The notes beneath the pieces are model-generated. The model made no database searches and had not been told where the DNA came from. It worked only from the letters and a program-made list of their open reading frames with translations. Shown piece after piece: positions 8,722 to 16,944 of a DNA stretch of 50,698 nucleotides (positions are counted from its first letter, which is position 1; each line of letters opens with the position of its first letter). The translations under genes and the position numbers were made by a program. Origin of the DNA: an uncultured Eubacteriales bacterium (GTDB lineage Bacteria > Bacillota > Clostridia > Christensenellales > CAG-917); assembly GCA_900322215.1 (NCBI GenBank), contig ONYW01000008.1, positions 1 to 50,698 of the forward strand, given 5' to 3'.

Positions 8722-9711
8722 TTAGTCTTTGTTGTAGCCGTTCTTGTGAGTGGAATGCCACTTCCATGCGGACGCTATTATGCTCTCGAGACTATCGTAT
8801 TGCGGATTCCAACCGAGTTCTCTCTTGATCTTTTCGCTGGACGCAACGAGAGTTGCAGGATCGCCGGGACGTCTCGGATCGATTTGCTTTTTGATCTTGA
8901 TACCCGTGACCTTTTCAACCATATCTATGACTTCTTTCACGCTGAAGCCGTTGCCGTTGCCGAGGTTGTAATAGGTGGACTTTCCGCCCTTTTTGAGATA
9001 GTCAAGCGCGCGGATATGTGCGTCGGCAAGGTCGGTGATGTGGATGTAGTCTCTCACGCAGGTGCCGTCCGGCGTCGGGTAATCGTCGCCGTAGATGCCG
9101 ATGTGATCTCTCGTGCCGTTTGCAACTTGCAATATGATAGGAATAAGGTGAGATTCGGGGTTGTGTGCCTCGCCGATTTCACCGCTCTTGTGTGCGCCAG
9201 CCGCGTTGAAATAGCGGAGAGCGACGTATTTGAGTCCGTATGCCTTGTCATAGTCCTGCATAAATTGCTCCATCATGAGCTTTGTTTGACCGTAGACGGA
9301 TGTCGGATTTTGCGGAGTTTGCTCCGTGATGAGGCCGTCGCCCTGATCTCCGTAAGTTGCCGCCGAAGATGAGAAAACGAGATATTTGACGTTTTCCGCT
9401 ATCATTGCGTCCAAAAGTGCAAGCGTACCCGCAACGTTGTTGTGGTAATACTTTGCAGGATTTACCATGCTTTCGCCGACGAGCGAGAATGCCGCAAAGT
9501 GAATGACCGAATCAACGTCGTACTTCCTGAACGTCTCGCGAAGAAGTTCGACATCAAAGATGTCGCCTTTGACAAACGGAACGTCGGAAGGCACGGCTTC
9601 GATGTGTCCCGTGACAAGATTGTCATAGACGACGACGCCGATACCGCGCTCTTTGAGTTCTCTCACACAGTGAGAACCGATATAACCTGCACCACCAGTA
9701 ACTAAAATCAT
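8722..9711 (-). CDS. galE: UDP-glucose 4-epimerase
   Basis: The 329-residue product is a short-chain dehydrogenase-type epimerase that interconverts UDP-glucose and UDP-galactose. The NAD-binding TGGAGYIGSH is at residues 5-14, SSSAATYGD near 100, the catalytic YGQTK pair near 129, and GTCVRDYIH near 195. The start at 9711 has AAGGAG 6 nt upstream. An upstream in-frame extension to 9771 runs into the promoter and is rejected. Confidence 0.96.
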   Translation of the reverse strand: MILVTGGAGYIGSHCVRELKERGIGVVVYDNLVTGHIEAVPSDVPFVKGDIFDVELLRETFRKYDVDSVIHFAAFSLVGESMVNPAKYYHNNVAGTLALLDAMIAENVKYLVFSSSAATYGDQGDGLITEQTPQNPTSVYGQTKLMMEQFMQDYDKAYGLKYVALRYFNAAGAHKSGEIGEAHNPESHLIPIILQVANGTRDHIGIYGDDYPTPDGTCVRDYIHITDLADAHIRALDYLKKGGKSTYYNLGNGNGFSVKEVIDMVEKVTGIKIKKQIDPRRPGDPATLVASSEKIKRELGWNPQYDSLESIIASAWKWHSTHKNGYNKD

Positions 9712-9769
9712 ATTTTTCTCCTTAACGCGCAGCGTATACACGCCCACGCAATTATAATATTCTTTGGAC

Positions 9770-9798
9770 ATTATAACTTATTTACAGCCTCTTTGCAA
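9770..9798 (-). promoter_or_regulatory. Sigma-A promoter of galE
   Basis: Minus strand TTGCAA (9798-9793), 17-bp spacer, TATAAT (9775-9770), about 60 bp before the galE start. Confidence 0.7.
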
Positions 9799-9877
9799 CA
9801 CAAACTTGCAACTTCTCCGCTCAACTTTCAAGAATATTTTTGAACAATCTTCTCTTCTTATAATTTTTGAAAGATTC

Positions 9878-9935
9878 AAATTAAGTGCATTAGAATAGCG
9901 GTTTCAAAAAATTAAATGCATTAGATTAGCGGTTT
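9878..9935. repeat. 27-bp near-identical direct repeat
   Basis: Units 9878-9904 and 9909-9935 (core TGCATTAGA/TTAGCGGTTT) differ at about two positions. They end inside the stop region of a small minus-strand frame. Confidence 0.7.
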
Positions 9936-10009
9936 TCGATAGTCGCCTGTGATATACTCGGCAATATACGTTTGCCATTGTATGACAATGGAGTTCCCTC
10001 TTTGGTCAT
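9926..10009 (-). CDS. Possible 27-residue peptide, unknown
   Basis: An ATG at 10009 follows a strong GGGAGGTGA site and opens a 27-codon frame (MTKEGTPLSYNGKRILPS...ATIENR). I do not recognise it. It lies beyond the terminator of the tRNA-Ser-like gene and its end overlaps the direct repeats, so it may be the start of a gene truncated by an old insertion. Confidence 0.3.
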   Translation of the reverse strand: MTKEGTPLSYNGKRILPSISQATIENR

Positions 10010-10031
10010 TCACCTCCCTGTTTTGTGTATT

Positions 10032-10058
10032 AAAAAAGCACCCTTTCGAGTGCTTTGT
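10032..10058 (-). terminator. Terminator after the tRNA-Ser-like gene
   Basis: On the minus strand AAAGCACTCGAAAGGGTGCTTTTTT: a 7-bp stem, short loop and six T. Confidence 0.85.
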
Positions 10059-10072
10059 TGTGTTTGTGCTGT

Positions 10073-10160
10073 GGCGGAAGATGCAGGACTCGAACCTGCA
10101 CAAGCATAACCGCTTGGACGGTTTAGCAAACCGCTCCGCTAACCTTTACGGCATTTAGTA
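10073..10160 (-). tRNA. tRNA-Ser(GCU)-like gene with mismatched 5' acceptor strand
   Basis: Read on the minus strand there is a D arm (GCCG...CGGA), an anticodon arm GCGGT-TTGCTAA-ACCGT with anticodon GCT, a long variable arm (CCAAGCGGTTATGCTTG), a T arm GCAGG-TTCGAGT-CCTGC, and a 3' acceptor strand ATCTTCC-G-CCA. The 5' acceptor should read GGAAGAT, but the seven bases there are TACTAAA and cannot pair. From the D arm to the CCA and terminator it looks normal. It may be a tRNA-Ser whose 5' end was replaced by a rearrangement, and so a pseudogene. Confidence 0.65.
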
Positions 10161-10189
10161 TTGACTTTTTTGTTTTGATTGCGTATAAT
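10161..10189 (+). promoter_or_regulatory. Sigma-A promoter of a small RNA
   Basis: TTGACT (10161-10166), 17-bp spacer, TATAAT (10184-10189). It points away from the tRNA-like gene and begins exactly where that gene loses its 5' acceptor sequence. Confidence 0.75.
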
Positions 10190-10195
10190 ATATAT

Positions 10196-10275
10196 GATGA
10201 ATCGTGTGCTAAAAGAGATACTTTCGCAAGAGAGCCTCCTGAGAATGCAGTTTCTCCACGGTTCATCTTTTTTTA
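10196..10275 (+). ncRNA. Predicted ~80-nt small RNA with its own promoter and terminator
   Basis: Transcription from the promoter at 10161-10189 would start near 10196. GATGAATCGTG near the 5' end pairs over 11 bp (one G-T) with CACGGTTCATC near 10258-10268, which is followed by seven T. An inner hairpin GAGAA/TTCTC lies near 10241-10256. A 33-codon frame with no ribosome site also fits inside. I do not recognise the family. Confidence 0.5.
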
Positions 10276-10285
10276 TTTGGTTCAT

Positions 10286-10393
10286 AGTTGGATGAAGAAC
10301 AAGAAAAGACACTTTTGACAAAGCAGCCCAATGTACATAGGCGTACATGGTTGACTGAACAAGGTGACTTGACAAAGTTATTCGCAAACCAAC
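10286..10393. repeat. Nested-palindrome element, copy B
   Basis: Contains GGATGAAGAAC, the core CCCAATGTAC-ATAGGC-GTACATGG and TTATTCGC, in the order seen in the other copies. The outer arms are short and eroded. It is arranged head to tail with copy C. Confidence 0.7.
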
Positions 10394-10401
10394 ACTCGAT
10401 G

Positions 10402-10529
10402 CAAAACTGCGTTATTTGGATGAAGAACGAGAAAAGGCGCTTTGGGCGGGCAACCCAATGTACAAATACGTACATGGTTGAATGAACAAAGCGCCTTGAC
10501 AAAGTTATTCGCCAAATAACGCAGTTTTG
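10402..10529. repeat. Nested-palindrome element, copy C (most complete)
   Basis: The outer arms CAAAACTGCGTTATTTGG (10402-10419) and CCAAATAACGCAGTTTTG (10512-10529) are a perfect 18-bp inverted repeat. Middle arms AAGGCGCTTTG / CAAAGCGCCTT and inner arms CAACC..ATGTAC / GTACAT..GGTTG nest inside. Confidence 0.9.
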
Positions 10530-10531
10530 AG

Positions 10532-10561
10532 TTGTTTTTGGGACATCGTATGGTATATAAT
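10532..10561 (+). promoter_or_regulatory. Promoter of dinB, implying a nearly leaderless mRNA
   Basis: TTGTTT (10532-10537), 18-bp spacer, TATAAT (10556-10561). The dinB ATG is only 9 nt after the -10 box, leaving no room for a ribosome site. Confidence 0.6.
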
Positions 10562-10570
10562 AGATTCACC

Positions 10571-11818
10571 ATGAAACAGACAAAGACTATACTTCACTGT
10601 GACCTAAACAATTTCTACGCTTCGGTAGAACAAAAGCTGCATCCCGAATACGACGGGTTGCCTCTTGCCGTATGCGGAAATCCCGAAGTCAGACACGGTA
10701 TCGTACTTGCAAAAAACCAGCTTGCAAAGCAGGCGGGAGTGCAAACGGGAGAGGCTATTTGGATTTCCAAAAAGAAGTGCCCGGGTATTGTCTTTGTCGC
10801 TCCGCACTACAACGAATACGTCAAATATTCAAAGATAGTCTACTCTATCTACACGTCGTTTACGGACAGAGTGGAGAGTTTTGGCATAGACGAGTGCTGG
10901 CTTGACGTGACAGGGTCTCTAAAACTCTTCAACATGACGGGCGAAGAACTTGCGAACAAAATCCGCGAAACGGTAAAGCAAAAGACGGGACTCACCATAT
11001 CCGTCGGCGTATCTTTCACAAAAACGCTTGCAAAACTCGGCTCGGATATGAAAAAGCCGGACGCCGTGACAGTCCTCTCGCCTACGGACTATATGTCAAA
11101 AATCGGCAATATGTCGCCAAGCGAGATGATTATGATCGGCAGGCGCACGGCACAAAAACTCGAAAACCTCAATATAAACACGATTTACGACCTCGCCAAT
11201 GCGGATAGAGCGCTCCTGCGCTCGCATTTTGGAGTCGTCGGCGAAAACCTCATCAAGGCGGCGCGCGGCGAGGGCGACGACGTCGTTGCAAAATACTATG
11301 AGCATTCAAAACCTAAGAGCGTCTCAAACGGCACAACCACGCCGAAAGACATCACGACGCTCGACGACGCAACGGTCGTCATCTATGCGCTCACCGAACT
11401 CGTTGCGGTCAGACTTCGCAACCACGGTCTTCTCGCAAACGGAGTCGGCATATATCTCAAAAATAATCAGTTTGACGGAATATCCAAGCAAATCGCACTC
11501 AAAAAGCCGACCTCGAACGCCTCAAAAATTGCGGAGACGGCAGTCGAAGTGCTAAAACAAATCTACAACTTCAATCAACCTTTGCGCGCGATAACGGTCG
11601 CGGCAATTCGTTTGACGGAAGAGACGGACAGCCAAATTTCATTCTTTGACGACGGTAGCGACGAAAAGGAAGAAAAACTTGAAAAATCCATTGACAAGAT
11701 ACGCGACAAGTACGGATATCAAACGATAAAGCGCGGAGTCGTCATGAAAAACAACCTGACGGGAAATCTTCACGAAGAGGACGATTTCAGACCGTTTCAT
11801 CAGTCGAAGACTACCTGA
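10571..11818 (+). CDS. dinB: DNA polymerase IV (Y-family)
   Basis: The 415-residue product is a Y-family translesion polymerase. Catalytic motifs are HCDLNNFYASVEQ (first Asp, residue ~9) and ESFGIDECWLDV (Asp-Glu near 105), followed by a helix-hairpin-helix-like MIGRRTAQKLENLNINTI and a little-finger region. The start MKQTKTILHCDL fits the family; an in-frame extension to 10532 overlaps the promoter. No ribosome site precedes the ATG and no LexA-type box was found. Confidence 0.93.
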   Translation: MKQTKTILHCDLNNFYASVEQKLHPEYDGLPLAVCGNPEVRHGIVLAKNQLAKQAGVQTGEAIWISKKKCPGIVFVAPHYNEYVKYSKIVYSIYTSFTDRVESFGIDECWLDVTGSLKLFNMTGEELANKIRETVKQKTGLTISVGVSFTKTLAKLGSDMKKPDAVTVLSPTDYMSKIGNMSPSEMIMIGRRTAQKLENLNINTIYDLANADRALLRSHFGVVGENLIKAARGEGDDVVAKYYEHSKPKSVSNGTTTPKDITTLDDATVVIYALTELVAVRLRNHGLLANGVGIYLKNNQFDGISKQIALKKPTSNASKIAETAVEVLKQIYNFNQPLRAITVAAIRLTEETDSQISFFDDGSDEKEEKLEKSIDKIRDKYGYQTIKRGVVMKNNLTGNLHEEDDFRPFHQSKTT

Positions 11819-12208
11819 GGCAAATTTTATTTTGCTTCGTCACAACAAAAGGCTTTCAAATCTTCACCGCGTTGTACACTTTTCGTGTTCTCCACAAATG
11901 CCACTGTTTAAAGCCTGCCTTTGACTGCAAAAACAAGATTATTTCAAGGCGATTTTTTGTCAAATATTTTTTATATAAAATACTTTTCGTGTTTTGATAT
12001 TTTGATATACGTATCGTGTTCTACTATTTTTGTGAGCCACTTTTTGTGTATTTTGTTTACTTTTCTATTGAATTTGTTTATACTATAAAAGAACTATGGT
12101 AAGAAAGAATATGCACAAAGACGAGTTTGTGCAGCATACAGTCAGTTTTTTGCGAGGTATTCGCAATTCTGCCAAGATAGCAAGGCAGTAAAACAAAAAC
12201 CAAAGATT
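11819..12208 (+). promoter_or_regulatory. Intergenic stretch with promoter and hairpin leader of the Na/Pi gene
   Basis: No gene is visible. A promoter TTTACT (12056-12061), 17-bp spacer, TATACT (12079-12084) would give a leader of about 115 nt. The leader holds GCACAAA/TTTGTGC (12113-12132) and CTGCC/GGCAG (12171-12190) stems. No clear ribosome site precedes the ATG at 12209, so translation may depend on leader structure. Confidence 0.5.
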
Positions 12209-13924
12209 ATGACAGCAGTTGACATTATCACCGCATTATTAGGTCTTCTTGCCGGTATCGGCGTTTTCCTTGTTGCTATAAAGATTATCAGCAACAACCT
12301 CGAATCAGTCGGAGGCAATCGCCTCAAAGCATTGTTTGCAAAAACTTCAAAAAGCAATTTGCTCGGAGTCGGAATCGGAACGGCTGCGACCGCACTCGTT
12401 CAAAGTTCAGGCGCGACGACCGTTATGGCAGTCGGTTTTGTAAACGCAGGAGTCATGGCACTCATCCCTGCCGCGGCTATCGTGCTCGGCGCAAACCTCG
12501 GTACTACGATAACAGGTCAAATCGTCGCAATCGGCTTCCTCGGAGACGGCGATGGCACGCAAATGATTTCTGCGTCAGTCATTCTCGCCGCTCTTGCAGG
12601 CGTCGGCGCATTTATCACCTACTTTGCAAAAAAAGGCAAAGTCAGACGAATCGGCTCACTCATCGCAGGTTTCGGTCTTCTCTTCATCGGTCTTAACACC
12701 ATGAGCGGATCAATGAAGACGTTCACGGGACCGGAGTCACCGATAAGAGACTTCATCCAAGGCATCAACTTCCCGGGATTCGAAGTCGTACTTATGCTCA
12801 TCGGCGTATTGCTCACGGCAGTCATGCAGTCGTCCAGCGTCACCTCGTCCATCGCAATCACGATGTACGCGTCTGGACTTCTCACAATAAATCAAGGCGT
12901 GTACCTCATTCTCGGTTCAAACATCGGTGCCGTCGTCGTTGCAATTCTTGCAACGCTCGGCGCAAGCGTCAACGCAAAGCGTCTTGCACTCTTCCACCTT
13001 ATCACAAACATAATAAGAGTCGTGATTTTCTTGGCGATAGCAATGATTGTGGCTTATGCGACAAATCAAGAACATACTATAGGACATCTGTTTGTAAAGA
13101 TGTTCCCGGACACCCCGGCGTTCCAACTCTCAATGTTCCATACACTCTTCAACGCCGTGACGGTGCTTGCGCTTACGCCGTTTATCAAACCGTTTGTAAA
13201 ACTCACCGAAAAGATGCTCCCCGAGCGCGTCAAAAAGGGCGAAGAAAAGAAAGAATTTGCCCCTCGCCTCTACTACATCGACGAGCACTTGCTCAAGACT
13301 CCGCCTATCGCTATGCAACAGACGAAAAACGAAATCGTCAATATGGCGGGGATCGCAATGCACAACTTCAACCTCTCCTGCGACATCGTTTGCACGCTTG
13401 ACTTTTCAAACGTAGAAGAGTTTAGACACAACGAGGAACAACTCAACTTCCTCAACCGCGAAATCGTGCGCTTTATCGTCAAACTCTCGTCAAAGGAACT
13501 TACAGGTCACGATCACTTGTATCTTTCCACAGCCTTCCACACGATAACCGACCTCGAGCGTATCGGTGACTATGCGGAGAACATCGTCGAATACGCCGAG
13601 AAATTGCAGGCGGCAAACGAGTCCTTCTCGGAGACCGCCGTCAAGGAGATAAGAAACTTGCAACAAGCCATCGACGACCTCTTCCAAAAGGTTATGAAGG
13701 CGTATGTCTCAAAGGACTTCCTTGCGCTTGCCGAGGCTGACAAGATAGAGGATCAAATCGACGATTTGACCGATCAGATGTCCGAAAACCACATCAAACG
13801 TCTTGCGGAAGGCACCTGCACACCCGACGTCGGCGCACACTACCTCTCCCTTTGCTCGAATGCCGAACGTGTGGCGGACCACTTTATTAACGTGGCAAAG
13901 ACTATTCGCGACTTCGCGAATTAA
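12209..13924 (+). CDS. Na+/phosphate cotransporter with C-terminal PhoU domain
   Basis: The 571-residue inner-membrane protein matches the Na/Pi symporter family. Two inverted half-modules carry the QSS motif (ALVQSSGATTVMAVG near 70 and VMQSSSVTSSIAI near 210), with about nine membrane helices up to residue ~330. Residues ~370-571 are a PhoU-like helical domain (ETIDLERIGDYAENIVE-type repeats), thought to tune transport. The stop codon lies inside the outer arm of repeat copy D. Confidence 0.93.
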   Translation: MTAVDIITALLGLLAGIGVFLVAIKIISNNLESVGGNRLKALFAKTSKSNLLGVGIGTAATALVQSSGATTVMAVGFVNAGVMALIPAAAIVLGANLGTTITGQIVAIGFLGDGDGTQMISASVILAALAGVGAFITYFAKKGKVRRIGSLIAGFGLLFIGLNTMSGSMKTFTGPESPIRDFIQGINFPGFEVVLMLIGVLLTAVMQSSSVTSSIAITMYASGLLTINQGVYLILGSNIGAVVVAILATLGASVNAKRLALFHLITNIIRVVIFLAIAMIVAYATNQEHTIGHLFVKMFPDTPAFQLSMFHTLFNAVTVLALTPFIKPFVKLTEKMLPERVKKGEEKKEFAPRLYYIDEHLLKTPPIAMQQTKNEIVNMAGIAMHNFNLSCDIVCTLDFSNVEEFRHNEEQLNFLNREIVRFIVKLSSKELTGHDHLYLSTAFHTITDLERIGDYAENIVEYAEKLQAANESFSETAVKEIRNLQQAIDDLFQKVMKAYVSKDFLALAEADKIEDQIDDLTDQMSENHIKRLAEGTCTPDVGAHYLSLCSNAERVADHFINVAKTIRDFAN

Positions 13925-14047
13925 AACGCACAATTTTGCGACCTGCGTTGTCAAGGCGCTTTGTCCGTCAGACCGTGTACGCCTATGTACACTGGGTCTG
14001 CTGTTCAAACCGCCTTTCCTAGCATCTCATCAAAATTGTGCGTTTTA
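13922..14047. repeat. Nested-palindrome element, copy D
   Basis: Perfect 17-bp outer arms: TAAAACGCACAATTTTG (13922-13938) and CAAAATTGTGCGTTTTA (14031-14047). The first three bases are the stop codon of the Na/Pi gene. The inner arm is CAGACC/GGTCTG where copy C has CAACC/GGTTG, a compensated change. Confidence 0.9.
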
Positions 14048-14104
14048 ATAAAAAAGATTATTTAGTTTTAAACTAATCAATTCATTTTATAGACAGGCAA
14101 AATT

Positions 14105-14695
14105 ATGGAAATCGTACTTGCAACCAACAACAAAAACAAACTCAAAGAAATGCGCGCAATCCTTGGCGGGCATTTTGAACGTCTCTATTCTCTCTCCGAC
14201 CTCGGCATCGACGTTGACGTCGAAGAGACGGGTTCTACCCTCGAGGAAAACTCGTATATAAAGGCAAAAGCCATTTGCGACCTCACGGGCAAAATCGCGC
14301 TCGCCGACGATACGGGGCTTATGGTTGACGCGCTTGACGGAGCCCCCGGAGTATACTCGGCACGATATGCGGGAGAGGCGCACGACGACGCACAAAATCG
14401 CGCTCTCTTGCTCAAAAATATGCTCGGCGCAAGCGACCGCTCCGCGCACTTTGCGACAGTCATCACCATCTGCTATCCGACGGGCGACGTCCTCTCCGCA
14501 AAAGGCGTAGTCGACGGATATATCGCAACAGAGGAGCACGGCGAACACGGCTTTGGCTATGACAGTCTCTTCTACTGCCCGGAGATCGGCAAGACCTTTG
14601 CCGAGGCTTCTCCCGAGGAGAAAAACGCCGTAAGCCACCGCGGCCGCGCACTCAGGAACACCGTTGCAAAACTCGAACAACTCGCACGCAAATAA
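14105..14695 (+). CDS. rdgB: Non-canonical purine NTP pyrophosphatase
   Basis: The 196-residue RdgB/HAM1-family enzyme hydrolyses dITP and XTP to clean the nucleotide pool. It begins MEIVLATNNKNKLKEMRAIL; other motifs are SYIKAKA, LADDTGLMVDAL, PGVYSARYAG, GFGYDSLFY and AVSHRGRAL. The ribosome site is weak. The next gene follows after 1 nt, so the two are coupled. Confidence 0.95.
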   Translation: MEIVLATNNKNKLKEMRAILGGHFERLYSLSDLGIDVDVEETGSTLEENSYIKAKAICDLTGKIALADDTGLMVDALDGAPGVYSARYAGEAHDDAQNRALLLKNMLGASDRSAHFATVITICYPTGDVLSAKGVVDGYIATEEHGEHGFGYDSLFYCPEIGKTFAEASPEEKNAVSHRGRALRNTVAKLEQLARK

Positions 14696-14696
14696 A

Positions 14697-15161
14697 ATGA
14701 AAACTATCGTCGTCTTTTCCGACTCGCATGGATTTCCCCTGCCAAAGAAGCTCGTTGACGTCGCCCTTGAGAGCGACTACGTTTTCTTTTTGGGCGACGG
14801 GCTCGGCGGACTCGGCGATGTGCTCCTAAACGACGGTTTTCACGCCGTTAGAGGCAACTGCGACGCATATTGCGGCTTTCCCGAAGAGGAAGTCGTACAA
14901 GTCGAAAACGTCAAATTCTTTCTCACGCACGGTCACAACTACCACGTCAAATCCGACAGGCTGTCTTTGAGTTACCGCGCGCAGGAGGTCGGAGCCTCCG
15001 TCGCTCTCTACGGGCACACGCATTTCGCCCTCGAGGAGACGGAGCAAAACGTCCTACTCCTGAATCCTGGCGCAATAAGTTCTCCGATTATCGGCACGCC
15101 GTCCTACGTCTATATCGTTGTGAACGGCGACAAATTCACTTACAAACTCGTAAAACTGTGA
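14697..15161 (+). CDS. Metallophosphoesterase, YfcE/MJ0936 family
   Basis: The 154-residue product has the full set of metal-binding motifs: FSDSHG (residues 7-12), LGDG, RGNCD, LTHGHNYHVKSD and YGHTH. The family holds cytoplasmic phosphodiesterases. The start at 14697 follows the rdgB stop by one base; rdgB-yfcE pairs are common in Bacillota. Confidence 0.92.
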   Translation: MKTIVVFSDSHGFPLPKKLVDVALESDYVFFLGDGLGGLGDVLLNDGFHAVRGNCDAYCGFPEEEVVQVENVKFFLTHGHNYHVKSDRLSLSYRAQEVGASVALYGHTHFALEETEQNVLLLNPGAISSPIIGTPSYVYIVVNGDKFTYKLVKL

Positions 15162-15261
15162 TTACCCCGCATATAGAGGCTTTATTTCTTGCAAAAAACG
15201 TTGCAAATCGCCCGGTTTTTGCGACTAACTCAAAAAACATTTATAATCTGCGAAAAAACAC

Positions 15262-15290
15262 TTGTGAAACTCAAAAAAATGTAGTATTAT
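15262..15290 (+). promoter_or_regulatory. Promoter of tRNA-Ala
   Basis: TTGTGA (15262-15267), 17-bp spacer, TATTAT (15285-15290), 12 bp before the tRNA. Confidence 0.75.
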
Positions 15291-15301
15291 AACAAAGCCG
15301 T

Positions 15302-15377
15302 GGGGGTGTGGCTCAGTTGGTAGAGCGTCGCGTTCGCAACGCGAAGGCCAGGGGTTCGAATCCCCTCATCTCCACCA
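15302..15377 (+). tRNA. tRNA-Ala(CGC)
   Basis: A 76-nt cloverleaf with encoded CCA. The acceptor GGGGGTG/CATCTCC contains the G3-U70 pair that identifies alanine tRNAs. The anticodon loop TTCGCAA gives CGC. Its last 21 bases (15357-15377) are the left attachment repeat of the inserted element. Confidence 0.95.
15357..15377 (+). other. attL: 21-bp direct repeat in the tRNA-Ala 3' end
   Basis: The bases CGAATCCCC...CACCA here recur exactly at 24491-24511. Flanking bases differ on both sides. Confidence 0.9.
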
Positions 15378-15383
15378 TACGCA

Positions 15384-15426
15384 AATAATACGAACCCTGA
15401 TGAAAAGTCGGAGTTCGTATTATTTT
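15384..15426 (+). terminator. Terminator at the left end of the element
   Basis: AATAATACGAAC / GTTCGTATTATT stem with T-run follows the tRNA directly and replaces the tRNA's displaced terminator. Confidence 0.8.
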
Positions 15427-15840
15427 TTGCAAAAGACTTCTTTGGAGTCAAAATACCACGATGAATACGGATAATTTCAGCGAAAGCCGGGCGGAAACGC
15501 TCGGCTTTTTCATATATAATTTGAACCTTCTTCCCGTTGTTGTGATCGGAGAATACTTTTTCAATAAAGATGGAATCCCTCCGATTTATTTGCCTTCTCG
15601 TTGTGGCTATCGTAGCACGGAGAAAATCGGAAGCCAACGGGAAAAATTATCGCTGAAAACTTATATAATACCGAGAGTCGGACTTGATAAAAAGTTCGGC
15701 TCTTTTTTTATTTACGCAATATTTTTTCCTTTTTCGTTGACTTCGGGGATAAAGACCGAAAGTAGTTTGAATTATTGCTTTTCTTCGTGCTGTCGTTGCC
15801 CCTGCCGGAAGGCAAATAAATTATTCGGAGGTATTCCAAA
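15427..15840 (+). other. Stretch without supported genes, two further terminator hairpins
   Basis: Stems with T-runs at 15483-15510 (AAAGCCG/CGGCTTTTT) and 15672-15709 (GAGTCGGACTT / AAGTTCGGCTC) follow the first terminator. A 127-codon frame spans this region, but it reads through both hairpins and has no ribosome site. Confidence 0.5.
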
Positions 15841-16149
15841 ATGAAAAAAGTAGTATTCTCAATCACCAACGTAAGAAGTAAATCGGATAAGAAATTATCC
15901 GGTTTCGGGTATTTGACGGAAGGTAATTTACTCTGTCCGTGCATATCCAAAAACAACAAACCTTATATCCGTATCTTTGAAGACGTTGAAAAGGCTTGCC
16001 ACGCTGTCGCCAACAAACAAGACGAGTTCAAGGGCTATATCACAATGTACTTTACCGAAGTTCCCGTTTACAGAGAAAAAGACGGCTCTTACGATATGCT
16101 CGACCTCGAAGTCGAATATCAAGTTTGGTACAAATTTGTAAAGGAGTAA
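15841..16149 (+). CDS. Unknown 102-residue protein of the integrated element
   Basis: The ATG follows a good CGGAGG site. The protein (MKKVVFSITNVRSKSDKK...) has no signal peptide or membrane helix and I do not recognise it. It heads a run of closely spaced small genes ending in ardA and two more unknowns, typical of accessory genes of Clostridia integrative elements. Confidence 0.7.
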   Translation: MKKVVFSITNVRSKSDKKLSGFGYLTEGNLLCPCISKNNKPYIRIFEDVEKACHAVANKQDEFKGYITMYFTEVPVYREKDGSYDMLDLEVEYQVWYKFVKE

Positions 16150-16155
16150 TGAAAG

Positions 16156-16368
16156 ATGGCTGAATATCAATACTTTGACGGTGAAACCTTTATCACCTTT
16201 GACATTGTATCCGTAAACGAAAGAACGAACGAAGTTCAAATTGCCGTTACTAACAGGGGCAAAATAAGCGTCATCACTTACGACTTATACACCGATGAAG
16301 ACGGCGAATACTTCGAATACGGCTGTATGTACGAGAAAATATATCTGGGTGACTTTTCGGAGGCGTGA
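16156..16368 (+). CDS. Unknown 70-residue acidic protein of the integrated element
   Basis: It starts 6 nt after the previous gene, with AAGGAG upstream. Acidic and Tyr-rich (MAEYQYFDGETFITFD...), without membrane segments. Its acidity resembles antirestriction-type DNA mimics, but that is only inference from composition and from the adjacent ardA. Confidence 0.65.
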   Translation: MAEYQYFDGETFITFDIVSVNERTNEVQIAVTNRGKISVITYDLYTDEDGEYFEYGCMYEKIYLGDFSEA

Positions 16369-16369
16369 A

Positions 16370-16924
16370 ATGGACGGCAATATCAAAATCGTTATCGGCT
16401 CTTGGGGCTCATACAACGAATGTAACGAAAGAGCGTTAGGCTCAAAGTGGCTCGACCTTTCAGACTACACCGATTGGGAACAGATCACCGACGAACTCAA
16501 AGAAGAAGGCTTTATTCTCGATGGTATCGACGAAGAACTGTTTATTCAGGATGTCGAAGGCTTACCGTCGGGCTGTAAGAATTGGGATTATACCAACCCG
16601 CAAACGCTATTTGAAACTCTCTATGAATCGGGCGTTTTAGACGACGAATACAAGTATAACGTTCTGATGGCTTACCTTGAAGTCCGTTGCTACGACGACT
16701 TCGAAAATCTCGTATCTTCCCACGGCTCCCGTTGGAACGACGATATCAACCTTTATAAAGGCTACGATTGGGAAGATTACGGACGCGAAATGTTCTCGTG
16801 TTCCGGTTACGACCGAGAAATACCCGAACACCTGCAAGACTTTTTCGACTTCGAAGCATACGGAAGGTATCTCGGCGACTACACCGTACAAGAATACAGC
16901 GAAGGCTTAATTGAAATCTATTAA
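16370..16924 (+). CDS. ardA: Antirestriction protein ArdA
   Basis: The 184-residue protein matches ArdA, which mimics B-form DNA and blocks type I restriction enzymes during transfer. It shows KIVIGSWGSYNECN, LGSKWLDLSD, EELFIQDVEG and the C-terminal IPEHLQDFFDFEAYGRYLG. It is strongly acidic. The start at 16370 has CGGAGG 8 nt upstream and follows the previous stop by one base; a 25-residue in-frame extension inside the previous gene is rejected. Confidence 0.9.
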   Translation: MDGNIKIVIGSWGSYNECNERALGSKWLDLSDYTDWEQITDELKEEGFILDGIDEELFIQDVEGLPSGCKNWDYTNPQTLFETLYESGVLDDEYKYNVLMAYLEVRCYDDFENLVSSHGSRWNDDINLYKGYDWEDYGREMFSCSGYDREIPEHLQDFFDFEAYGRYLGDYTVQEYSEGLIEIY

Positions 16925-16944
16925 AAAACAAGGAGATAAAAACT

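Noticed and set aside
10073-10160. Selenocysteine tRNA
   Set aside because: The 3' acceptor ATCTTCCGCCA is like that of tRNA-Sec, but the anticodon is GCT, not TCA, and the acceptor/T arms are of ordinary length.
15461-15844. 127-codon frame near the left end of the integrated element
   Set aside because: It reads through two terminator hairpins and has no ribosome site; the next gene has a clear start of its own.
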